Source: Polyangia bacterium
GTDB taxonomy: Bacteria; Myxococcota_A; Polyangia; Nannocystales; Nannocystaceae
Length of the DNA stretch: 64,000 nt
NCBI GenBank assembly: GCA_030424595.1
Contig: JAUHWG010000035.1
Coordinates: 1 to 64,000 of the forward strand
Direction of reading: 5' to 3'
The notes under the pieces are model-generated. The model searched no databases, was not told where the DNA came from, and saw only the letters and a list, made by a program, of their open reading frames with translations. Both the position numbers and the translations under genes were made by a program. Shown here one piece after another: positions 8,204 through 15,421 of the stretch; within the stretch, counting starts at the first letter, position 1, and every line of letters starts with the position of its first letter.

Positions 8204-8612
8204 TGGAGTTACGAGCACACAACAGTTCGAGGAGGACGCGGCAGGGAACCTGCTGAGCTACCTCCGCAAGGCGGTGAGCGAGTATCAGGACAAGGAGCAG
8301 CAGCGCGTAGCGGAGTGGCTGCTCAAATCATCGAGCACCGAGGACATGGTGCGACGTGTGGGATCGCTGATGCGAGGCTCGTGGAAGTCCGATCTGGCCC
8401 TCGCGCTCTCCTCGGTCGCGGGGCTGGGGCTCGGCTACGTCGGTGGCTCCCTGCTGCCAGCGGGTTTGGGCCCGATCCCCTACATCGCCGCGATCGGCCT
8501 GGGAGGGCTTCTCCCGGGGGTTCTGACGCGGCAGGGGGTCATCGTCCGCAACGTCTTCAACCTCGGCGGCCTGATGTTCGGTGCCGGTGCGGTCCTCGGG
8601 GCGAGGTCGTAG
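8184..8612 (+). CDS. Small multi-pass membrane protein of the element
   Basis: The ATG at 8184 has GGAG 9 bases upstream and overlaps the previous frame by 20 bases. The 142-residue product has a charged helical N-terminal half (to about residue 65). Three Gly-rich hydrophobic segments follow: about 68-90 (ALALSSVAGLGLGYVGGSLL), 92-112 (PYIAAIGLGGLLPGVL) and 118-141 (FNLGGLMFGAGAVLGA). There is no signal peptide. Small Gly-rich membrane proteins like this are common internal-membrane components of tailless phages, but no specific family is recognised. The neighbouring genes have matching single-strand, coupled organisation. Confidence 0.7.
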   Translation: MAQSTNNGVTSTQQFEEDAAGNLLSYLRKAVSEYQDKEQQRVAEWLLKSSSTEDMVRRVGSLMRGSWKSDLALALSSVAGLGLGYVGGSLLPAGLGPIPYIAAIGLGGLLPGVLTRQGVIVRNVFNLGGLMFGAGAVLGARS

Positions 8613-8621
8613 GAGCTCGTC

Positions 8622-8951
8622 ATGATGGGTCTGTTTCTCGTAGAGAAGGTCCTCCGAGGCGACTCCGCCGAGGTGGCGATCACCGGGGTCGACGCCGAGG
8701 GACGGCGCGCACGGATCGAGGTGCCGGCGAGCGCAGCAGCGTCCGTCCGCCCCGGGAGCGCCCTCCTGCTGCAGTGGTGGACGACTGAGGTGCCGATGAT
8801 GTCCTCGGCGAGCCCTCCGGCAACTCCGGACGAGACCGCGGAAGGCGACGACATCGACGTCGAATCTGACGCCACGGCCGAAGCTGAAGCCGAGGTCGCG
8901 CACGACGAGCGCGTTGAGCGAGAGTTCCGCGCGTTGATCGGCCTGGCGTAG
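8622..8951 (+). CDS. Small acidic protein of the element
   Basis: AGGAG precedes the ATG at 8622 by 6 bases, and the gene begins 9 bases after the upstream stop. The 109-residue product has a small beta-rich N-terminal domain (MMGLFLVEKVLRGDSAEVAI to SALLLQWW, about residues 1-55). This is followed by an acidic, Ala-rich tail (DETAEGDDIDVESDATAEAEAEV) ending in a short basic/hydrophobic helix. No membrane segment or known motif is visible. The order (small beta domain, disordered acidic tail) could suit a minor structural protein or scaffold; function not recognised. Confidence 0.65.
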   Translation: MMGLFLVEKVLRGDSAEVAITGVDAEGRRARIEVPASAAASVRPGSALLLQWWTTEVPMMSSASPPATPDETAEGDDIDVESDATAEAEAEVAHDERVEREFRALIGLA

Positions 8952-9046
8952 GCAATCTGGATTTGTGACGGGAGGGGTGACCCTCCTGAGTAGAGAGTGA
9001 CTTGATTGGAAGCTCCGTCGATACGACGGGAATGGAGATGTGTGTG

Positions 9047-9766
9047 ATGAATGAGAGCATTGTGACAATGGCCAACAACGGCGTCGTGGACGTCGACGAC
9101 GAGGTCCACCGGCGGCTCTGCCAGGGGCTGCGATCCACCCCCGAGGAGCTGGCCCTGATGGCCCAGTGCGCCCGCCGGGTCCCCAAGCTGGAGAGCAGCT
9201 GCCGCGAGCTCACGCAACGCTGCGCGGCGCTGGAGAAGCTGCTGGACATGGTGAACTGCCCGGCGAACATGAACGTCAGCGCCGTGACGGTGGACCGGAT
9301 CTCGAAGGAGACGCAGGTCAACGTCTCGGAGATCGTCAAGGGCCTCGGCGGTGACTATGTCGAGGCCTACCCGGTGCCGCCCAAGAAGAAGATCCGGCTC
9401 GTCCAGAAGGCGCGGCCCGGCTACTCGCCGAAGACGATCACGATCGCGCTGAACCTCGCCAACGACGGCAAGAACCACCTCGACATCGCCGTCCGGCTCT
9501 ACGTGACGACCGATCCGCGGGACCTCGGCGAGGGGATCGGCGGCGAGTACCGCGGGTTCCAGTTCTTCAACAACGACGGGATCCCGACGCCGCAGCCGTT
9601 CCCCACCTACAAGAACATGCCGATGACGATCGGCACGCTCGAGTACTTGGTCATCGAGATCGAGCACCAGGGGTCCTCCAACAACCTCGTCAGCGCGTTC
9701 GCGGCGGCGAGCGTCAACGCCCAGGGCTGGTACGCGGCCTGCGGCACCGACGGCGCGTGTCGCTAG
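9047..9766 (+). CDS. Beta-rich protein, candidate capsid-associated
   Basis: The best start is the ATG at 9047 with GGAG 7 bases upstream; a TTG further up has no ribosome site. The 239-residue product begins with a coiled-coil-like helix (about residues 15-55, LESSCRELTQRCAALEKLL). A soluble beta-rich domain follows (KKKIRLVQKARPGY, TITIALNLANDGKNHLDIAV, LYVTTDPRD), with many Tyr, Asn and Pro residues and an aromatic segment YRGFQFFNNDG. It has no signal peptide and no membrane segment. It sits directly upstream of the duplicated beta-sandwich gene at 9779. Adjacent beta-rich genes of this size recall the paired capsid genes of tailless viruses, but this is inference from layout and composition. 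Confidence 0.65.
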   Translation: MNESIVTMANNGVVDVDDEVHRRLCQGLRSTPEELALMAQCARRVPKLESSCRELTQRCAALEKLLDMVNCPANMNVSAVTVDRISKETQVNVSEIVKGLGGDYVEAYPVPPKKKIRLVQKARPGYSPKTITIALNLANDGKNHLDIAVRLYVTTDPRDLGEGIGGEYRGFQFFNNDGIPTPQPFPTYKNMPMTIGTLEYLVIEIEHQGSSNNLVSAFAAASVNAQGWYAACGTDGACR

Positions 9767-9778
9767 GAGACCACGACG

Positions 9779-10651
9779 ATGGCCTCTGAACCGATCGCAT
9801 TCAGGATCGACAACACGGTCGATTGGGACGGTGTGACCCCGGTGGGGTTGCAGCGGGGAGACTTCCGGGTCTTCGACCAGCGCTACTACGTCGGCTCCCT
9901 CGAGGCGCCGGCGGGGACGCTCACGGCGGACTTCTTCGGGGTGTTCAGCGCGCTGACGCCGAAGCTCGTCGGCGTCGCGTCATCGAGCTCGAACCCGCTC
10001 TCGATCCTGCGGGTCCTGTCGTCGGGGGATCCCGACGTCTTCCGGCAGGAGGTCGAGCTCTCGCCGCGGATGGTCCACGTGCCGGTGTTCGCCGGCGATC
10101 GGATCGCGATCGTCACCCACGAGAGCGGGAGCACCAGCCTCGAGTTCGTGGTGACGGAGCTCTCCGACCGAGACCACGTCCAGCTCGCGAGTATGGCCTC
10201 GGACGAGGTCGGCGGGCGGCGAGTTCGGATCATCCGCACGGGCGGCTCCGGCTTCACTCACGAGCCTACTACAGAGACCTGGCAGCCCGCGCTGAGCTGG
10301 GATCCGTCAAGCGGGGTCCTGCTCGGGTATGAGGTCGTCAACGGGGTCATCCCGGCGCGCGACCTCTGCATGTCGCCGCGCGCCGAGGGCTGCCTCGTCA
10401 GCGTCCGCTACTCGGGGATCGGCGATGGTGTCGGCCGGCTCTTCGTGGTCGACGGGCACCTCCGAGAGGCCACGGAGGTGCAGGACGGCCTCAAGAGCGG
10501 CGAGTGGTCGAAGGTCGCGTTCGTCGGCCGCGATGACTTCATCGGTCTGTCGTCGCCGGGACCTGTCGGTGATGCGGTCGTCTGTGATCTGGAGCTGGTC
10601 CGCGTCGCTCCAGGCGAGCGGCTGAGCGAACGCTACGCGCGGGGACTCTGA
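9779..10651 (+). CDS. Candidate double-jelly-roll-like structural protein
   Basis: AGGAG lies 9 bases before the ATG, and the gene begins 12 bases after the previous stop. The 290-residue product is almost entirely beta-strand-like, with no signal peptide. It seems internally duplicated: the first half ends VPVFAGDRIAIVTHES then LEFVVTELSD (about residues 100-140), and the second ends KVAFVGRDDFIGLSS then VCDLELVRVAPG (about 242-280). Two similar beta-sandwiches in about 290 residues match the size of small double-jelly-roll capsid proteins (PM2 P2 is about 270). The sequence itself is not one I recognise, so the fold is a prediction. The neighbours support a virion role: membrane-anchored proteins and a membrane-anchored lytic enzyme. 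Confidence 0.6.
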   Translation: MASEPIAFRIDNTVDWDGVTPVGLQRGDFRVFDQRYYVGSLEAPAGTLTADFFGVFSALTPKLVGVASSSSNPLSILRVLSSGDPDVFRQEVELSPRMVHVPVFAGDRIAIVTHESGSTSLEFVVTELSDRDHVQLASMASDEVGGRRVRIIRTGGSGFTHEPTTETWQPALSWDPSSGVLLGYEVVNGVIPARDLCMSPRAEGCLVSVRYSGIGDGVGRLFVVDGHLREATEVQDGLKSGEWSKVAFVGRDDFIGLSSPGPVGDAVVCDLELVRVAPGERLSERYARGL

Positions 10652-10660
10652 GAGGTCATC

Positions 10661-11305
10661 ATGATCATTGATCCGTCACGGGTGCTGCTACTCGGCGAAT
10701 ACGCCACTCTGGCGGAGTCGGGCTCCGAGACCGAGCTCGGAGCCCGAGAGGCTGAGGTTCGGGTGTTTATTGAGGCGCTTTGGAGCGCTGCCGGAGGAGG
10801 GGGGCGGCGTCGTTTCATGGAGGCTGTCGGCGCGCGCTCGAGCGCGATGCCTTGGGTTGCTGTGAAGGCGCGAGAGCCAGGCGAAGGCGGGGATGGTCTC
10901 GCACCTCCCGCGATCGAGCTGCTGATGGACACCGAGTCTATGGGCGATGAAGGGGTCGCGGCGCATCTCCTTGATCCGGAGACTGAGGCTGCCGAGCTCA
11001 GACTGAATGCGCTACGGGAGTGGGACTGGGAAGTGCTCGGCCGGGTCCTGACACCGTCAGGATGGAGGCTCGAAGATATCGACGAGGATTCGTCCGAGGG
11101 GACCGGGGGAGACGAGGGCGAGGTCGAGGTCGAGGATGGCCCCGAACCGGCAGCCGACGAGCACGGCGAGCAGGATCCTGGTGGATCTCTGGTGCTTCCA
11201 GAGAGCGTGACCGTCACGAGGACGTGGTGGCCCTGGGCGCTCGCCGCAGGAGGCATCGGGATCGTTGGGACAGCGCTGTGGCTCGTGGTCGAGCGCAAGG
11301 AATGA
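10661..11305 (+). CDS. Tail-anchored membrane protein of the element
   Basis: The 214-residue product (ATG at 10661, AGAGG upstream) has a mixed alpha-helical N-terminal region, an acidic linker (DEDSSEGTGGDEGEVEVEDG, about residues 145-165) and a single C-terminal membrane segment (WWPWALAAGGIGIVGTALWL, about 189-209) followed by only a few charged residues. There is no signal peptide, so the bulk should face the cytoplasm or, in a virion, one side of an internal membrane. The same tail-anchor design recurs in the products at 13371, 23175, 24086 and 25882. No family recognised. Confidence 0.7.
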   Translation: MIIDPSRVLLLGEYATLAESGSETELGAREAEVRVFIEALWSAAGGGGRRRFMEAVGARSSAMPWVAVKAREPGEGGDGLAPPAIELLMDTESMGDEGVAAHLLDPETEAAELRLNALREWDWEVLGRVLTPSGWRLEDIDEDSSEGTGGDEGEVEVEDGPEPAADEHGEQDPGGSLVLPESVTVTRTWWPWALAAGGIGIVGTALWLVVERKE

Positions 11306-11314
11306 GGTGGAGCG

Positions 11315-12238
11315 ATGGCTAGCGATGTGATCGAGATGGAGAAGAACAGGCACGGCGTCTACGTGCCCAAGAAGAAGCCGGCGGTCGGTCTCTGGGCGCT
11401 TGGCGGTATCGCGGCTGCGGGGGCTATCGCCGCTGGTGCCTATCTGTGGAAGAGTCGCCAGGAAGACACCGACGATGCGCCCGCGGGCGGAGGGGAGTCG
11501 AGCGCGTCGGGCTCGGTCACGACGGGTGGGATCACGTGGACGAACGTCCGACCTCTGCCCAAGCCCGCGGATGTCCCGAGCTTCGATCTGACGACGAACT
11601 GGGGGAAGACTCCCGGCGACCTTCGGCCTCTCTTTGCGCTCATGGAGCAGGTCTCGGGGATCGAAGGGTCTGGGCGGATCTTCGCGATCATCTCGAAGCG
11701 GGAGGCGGGCTTCGTCGCGAGCGCCCACAATGCCTCGAAGCAAGAGGTCGCCGCCTCGCGGCTGGCCTACGAGAACGCGAAGAAGCGAAACCAGCCGCTG
11801 AAGTACGGGACAGAGTCGGCCGAATTCGGCAGCGGAGGTCTCTTTGGAGCGCTGGCGCCGTACTTCCTCTGGACCGGCATCGTCGCGATCAAGGACCGGG
11901 CGCCGCTGCTGAACTCGCGACCCGAGATCATGTTCTTGCCGCGCGTCGCCGCCTTCGGCGCGGTCGTCTACATGCAGCGGGTCATCGCGAACCATCGGAT
12001 CGATGACCACGCCGACATCAAGGTCGGCTGGGCGCGTCCGTCTCTGCTCCGAAGCGGTCGCGGAGGGTCGACCTACCAGGCTGTCCGTACGCGCTTCTTC
12101 GAGGATGCGGAGGCCCTTGGGGTCGACCTGGAAGACACCTCGACGATCCCCGCGAACCTCGTGGTGAAGGACTGGCCGGGCGTCACCTCGGTCTTCGAAC
12201 AACTCGTCGGCGAGCTGCCGACGCCGATCGGCGGGTGA
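11315..12238 (+). CDS. Membrane-anchored lytic transglycosylase-like protein
   Basis: The 307-residue product (ATG 11315, GGAG two bases upstream) has a short charged N-terminus, a single membrane segment at about residues 24-46 (VGLWALGGIAAAGAIAAGAY), a linker, and a helical domain from about 90. The domain carries elements in the order of soluble lytic transglycosylases and related lysozymes: IISKREAGF with a candidate catalytic Glu at residue 130, then GSGGLFGALAPYF near 174 in the place of the family GLxQ motif, then helices with VYMQRVIANH. A membrane-bound muralytic enzyme is typical of PRD1-like virions, where it opens the wall during entry. Motif match is loose, so the catalytic assignment is tentative; an inactive relative is possible. 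Confidence 0.55.
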   Translation: MASDVIEMEKNRHGVYVPKKKPAVGLWALGGIAAAGAIAAGAYLWKSRQEDTDDAPAGGGESSASGSVTTGGITWTNVRPLPKPADVPSFDLTTNWGKTPGDLRPLFALMEQVSGIEGSGRIFAIISKREAGFVASAHNASKQEVAASRLAYENAKKRNQPLKYGTESAEFGSGGLFGALAPYFLWTGIVAIKDRAPLLNSRPEIMFLPRVAAFGAVVYMQRVIANHRIDDHADIKVGWARPSLLRSGRGGSTYQAVRTRFFEDAEALGVDLEDTSTIPANLVVKDWPGVTSVFEQLVGELPTPIGG

Positions 12239-12241
12239 ACT

Positions 12242-13360
12242 GTGGACATTCTTGACTGCTACGGCGCGGAGATCGACGCGCTCGCGGACCTCGCGGGGGA
12301 CTTCGACTATCTCTCGACGGTCGAGCGCGAAGCATGGATCGCGCACCAGTGGACGGAGCTCGCGGAGGCGATGGGCTGGTCTGGGGAGCTCGCCCAGGCG
12401 TTCGACCGGATCCGGTACTCGCGGCTCGGCATGGCGCAGAGCACCGCCATCGCGCTCGCAGCGTTCCGCTCGGTGGCTCAGCGTGACCAGGAGAGCCAAG
12501 CGAACGCCGATCGGGCGCGGGTGCGAGAGCAGGCCCTCATGACGCTGGCGGGTCGCTCGGGGCACGTGTGGCGCGTAGAGATGGATGCCGCCTCCTTGCC
12601 GCCTGGAGTCTGTTCAGGGGCGAGTGTGCCGAAGAGGCCTCTCCGCGTTGGCAGGCCGGTGAGCGCACCATCGAAGCCAGTGGATCCTTCCGCTCGGGGC
12701 ACCTCCGCGGCCGCGACGAGCGGCGGTCGCGAGCAGCCCCAGAGGGTCTTCCTCGCGGATGTTGGGCCCAGCTACTTCTGGGACCCCGCGCCTCCCGCTC
12801 TTCACTACCGCCCCGGCTGTGGGCAGCAGGCACCGCTTCGCCTCTCCCTGGGGACCTTTCCTTGGGTCTACGGCCACCGTCTCCAAGCGCCCGCGCCGGG
12901 GACTCTCTGGCGCAGCTTCGGAGAGCGGCTCCCTGCCGCGCTGGGCCTCGAGATCGCGGCCTCTCTCTGGCACCCGAGGGGCAACCTCCGCCAAGACGCT
13001 CGCGAGGTCGTGGGTCACTGGCGACACTGGAGATCGACGACGAGAGAATTGGTCGCGGCCATCCCGGAGTCGAGCGAGGATCCGCCCTCGAGTGGCTGCC
13101 TGGCTCGCTCCGGTCAGGTGCTCGAAATCTGCGAAGCCCAGGGCCAGCTAGTCGGCCTCAACGGGCCCCGGGGGTTCATCTGCGCGGACGCCTACAACTT
13201 CATTCAGCGGCGCTTCGCGGCCTTCTTCGCGATGCGCAAGGCACTGCTCCGGGCGCAGAAGAAGCTCCCCCGCGAGCTTCGTGCGCTGGTCGACGCGAAC
13301 CCCGATCCCTGTCTCCGTCAACACCTGAACCTGACTCTCGCCGCGAACGCGGGAGTCTGA
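12242..13360 (+). CDS. Unknown protein of the element, 372 residues
   Basis: I use the GTG at 12242, 3 bases after the upstream stop; the next in-frame ATG would remove 43 residues of plausible helix. The N-terminal 110 residues are helical and acidic (YGAEIDALADLAGDF, QWTELAEAMGW). A Pro/Ser-rich linker (about 130-165) follows, then a region rich in Trp, Tyr and Pro (FWDPAPPALHYRPGCG, SLGTFPWVYGHR) and a helical, basic C-terminus (FFAMRKALLRAQKKLPREL). No nucleotide-binding or catalytic motif and no membrane segment is visible. It lies between the transglycosylase-like gene and a large tail-anchored protein. A minor virion or assembly role is a guess from position. Confidence 0.65.
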   Translation: MDILDCYGAEIDALADLAGDFDYLSTVEREAWIAHQWTELAEAMGWSGELAQAFDRIRYSRLGMAQSTAIALAAFRSVAQRDQESQANADRARVREQALMTLAGRSGHVWRVEMDAASLPPGVCSGASVPKRPLRVGRPVSAPSKPVDPSARGTSAAATSGGREQPQRVFLADVGPSYFWDPAPPALHYRPGCGQQAPLRLSLGTFPWVYGHRLQAPAPGTLWRSFGERLPAALGLEIAASLWHPRGNLRQDAREVVGHWRHWRSTTRELVAAIPESSEDPPSSGCLARSGQVLEICEAQGQLVGLNGPRGFICADAYNFIQRRFAAFFAMRKALLRAQKKLPRELRALVDANPDPCLRQHLNLTLAANAGV

Positions 13361-13370
13361 AGAGGTCGCC

Positions 13371-15209
13371 ATGTATATCGAGGTCGGCACAAAGCGGTAC
13401 AAGGAACTCTTCGGCTTTCGGGATTTTCTCAACGATCCCTTCGAGAGCCGCCTGCCCCCGCACAAGCTGCTCGTTCAGAGCCTTGCGGATCCGAGCAAGC
13501 GCATCGACGTGATCGACCAGATCATCGGCGACGCACGCCCCGAGGGGCTCTTGCACACGGCAGGTCTCAAGGACCTCCAGCTCGGCAGCCAGTACATGAT
13601 GCACGCGCGCCTGGCGGTCTCGCGGTTGGGCGACACGCTGTCGCTGCCGGGAAACGGGCTGCTGACATCGATGACCGAGGGGCTGGTCGATGTCATGCGT
13701 CAGGTCAAGATCCCCTCGCGCGCGTCGAACGAGGACATCCAGCGATTTCTGGCCGATGCCGCCTTCTCGATCGGCATGAAGGCGCTCGGGGCCTTCGGTC
13801 CGTGGGGCAAGATCGCTGCTGCGGTCGCAGGCTTCGCACGGGGGATCGTCCAGCTCGTCAGACAGCGCAAGGACCTCGCAACGTTGGATGAGGACCGGCG
13901 GCGAAAGTTCGCCTACGCCAAACTGCCGCCCCTGCAAGAGCCTGACACGCAGATCGACGCTTGGTATGTCGATGCGGTTCTCAAGGCGAAGATGGAGACG
14001 GGGTCGTGGTCCGCGATCTTCTCGCCTCGGTTTGACTCGGATGAGTGGGTCGCGATCACCCGCAATGGCGGAATCGCACTCGCTCCGGGCAGCGACATCG
14101 ACGGGATCGATGAACTCGGCGATAGCCGCAAGGTCTTCAAGCCGAGCGGAGGTATCGGCTTCATGCCCGGCCTCGACCAGATCACGAGCGTGATCCAAGT
14201 CAGCGTGGATCCCGAGAAGCTCGCCGCCTGGGATGGTGGGACCTGGCCAGTGCGCCCCGACGCTGTGACCGACGTCGGCAAGTTCTTCGTCAACACCGGC
14301 CGCCTCGCCGCGATCGCCTGGTCGTGGGCCACCGAGGCCGACGCGTCGCCGGACCTCTACAAGATCGACACTAAGGTCCTCCACGAACGTTGGAAGCGCT
14401 ACTGCGACGGCGGCCTTCGGTTTCTCTCTGAGAATGCTCGCGACTGGAAGGAGAACAATGGCAAGGGTCGTGTCCTCTCGGGAAGCCCCGGCTACATCGC
14501 CGGCAGCGCGATCGGCTGTGCGATCGGCGTCTGGCGCTGCGAGCCCAACGGCAACGGCTTCTCGATCGTCGAACCCGGCCTGCGCGGCGACGCGATGATG
14601 GGCTACGGGCGCGGCCGCGAGGCGATCGGCTGCGTCATGGACCCGCCGAGCATGAGCTCGCAGGCGGACGGCAAGTCCTGCCTTTTCACGGTCTACGAGC
14701 TGCGGATCCGCAAGGTGCTCGACGAGGCGCGCCGTCGCCAGACTTACTTCCTCTGGCACTCGCTGGTGTCAGCGTATGTGCGCGCCGATTTCGACGCGTT
14801 CCTCGACCCGAAGATGCGCGACACGCTGATGCGGGCGCGGGCGCTGCTCCTTGAGCATCCCGACCGGATGCTGGTCGAGCTCGATGACGTCGCCGACGAC
14901 GAGCCTGGTCTCCCTGGCGACGGCAAGACCTGGAAGCAGCAGCTCATCGCCCGCGGCGTTCGCAAGCGGCATCCACTGATGTACTCGGGGACACGGACCA
15001 CAGGGGGACGCCAACCGGGGACGTTGAAGCCCCCGAGAAAGCCGCCGCCGAAGCTGCCTGTGTATGAGGGACAGCTGGCGTGGGGAGATGTCCCCGAGTT
15101 CGGGGATGACCGCTCACGGCGGGGATGGAAGACCGCGGCCACGGTCGCGGGAGGACTTTTGCTCGGCGGGGGCGCCTATGCCCTCGCACGTCAGATGGAG
15201 AAGGGATGA
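13371..15209 (+). CDS. Large tail-anchored protein of the element
   Basis: The 612-residue product starts at ATG 13371 (AGAGG upstream). It has a helical N-terminal region with an amphipathic or hydrophobic Gly/Ala segment (GPWGKIAAAVAGFARGIVQL, about residues 143-163), a long mixed domain with repeated Gly-rich strands, a Pro/Lys-rich linker (LKPPRKPPPKLPVYEG, about 550-565) and a single C-terminal membrane segment (about 585-605, AATVAGGLLLGGGAYAL). A GLPGDGKT string near residue 505 fits the P-loop pattern, but it has no supporting motifs. The next gene starts within its stop codon (ATGA overlap), so the two are probably translated together. Function unknown; its size and anchor suggest a major membrane-associated structural protein. 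Confidence 0.7.
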   Translation: MYIEVGTKRYKELFGFRDFLNDPFESRLPPHKLLVQSLADPSKRIDVIDQIIGDARPEGLLHTAGLKDLQLGSQYMMHARLAVSRLGDTLSLPGNGLLTSMTEGLVDVMRQVKIPSRASNEDIQRFLADAAFSIGMKALGAFGPWGKIAAAVAGFARGIVQLVRQRKDLATLDEDRRRKFAYAKLPPLQEPDTQIDAWYVDAVLKAKMETGSWSAIFSPRFDSDEWVAITRNGGIALAPGSDIDGIDELGDSRKVFKPSGGIGFMPGLDQITSVIQVSVDPEKLAAWDGGTWPVRPDAVTDVGKFFVNTGRLAAIAWSWATEADASPDLYKIDTKVLHERWKRYCDGGLRFLSENARDWKENNGKGRVLSGSPGYIAGSAIGCAIGVWRCEPNGNGFSIVEPGLRGDAMMGYGRGREAIGCVMDPPSMSSQADGKSCLFTVYELRIRKVLDEARRRQTYFLWHSLVSAYVRADFDAFLDPKMRDTLMRARALLLEHPDRMLVELDDVADDEPGLPGDGKTWKQQLIARGVRKRHPLMYSGTRTTGGRQPGTLKPPRKPPPKLPVYEGQLAWGDVPEFGDDRSRRGWKTAATVAGGLLLGGGAYALARQMEKG

Positions 15210-15415
15210 ACGAAATGGAAGCAACACACGATCACAGTCACGAGAAGGTCTCGATTTGGTGGACGATCGCCGGTTTCGTCGCGAGCAGCGCGGCGGCCCT
15301 CGGCATCGGTTTCAAGATCGGCTCACGCAACAAACCATGCGCCTGCAAGGCTCTCCCCAAGGAGACCGAGCCGCCGAAGGCCGGCGCGGAGAGCAACGGC
15401 GGGAAGAAAGGGTAG
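15206..15415 (+). CDS. Small N-anchored membrane protein of the element
   Basis: The ATG at 15206 overlaps the previous stop as ATGA, giving a 69-residue product. A longer frame to 15125 runs inside the upstream gene and is less likely. After a His-rich N-terminus (MEATHDHSHEK) there is one membrane segment (IWWTIAGFVASSAAALGIGF, about residues 18-38), then a short cytoplasmic or lumenal tail with CxC (RNKPCACKAL) and charged residues. Size and design fit small phage membrane proteins. The tail's paired cysteines might bind metal or form a disulfide. No family recognised. Confidence 0.7.
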   Translation: MNEMEATHDHSHEKVSIWWTIAGFVASSAAALGIGFKIGSRNKPCACKALPKETEPPKAGAESNGGKKG

Positions 15416-15421
15416 GTCGCC

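Noticed and set aside
14881-14925. P-loop-like string GLPGDGKT in the 612-residue element protein, as a packaging ATPase
   Set aside because: It fits the short pattern, but it sits near residue 505 just before a Pro-rich linker, with no hydrophobic strand before it and no Walker B, sensor or arginine-finger motif.
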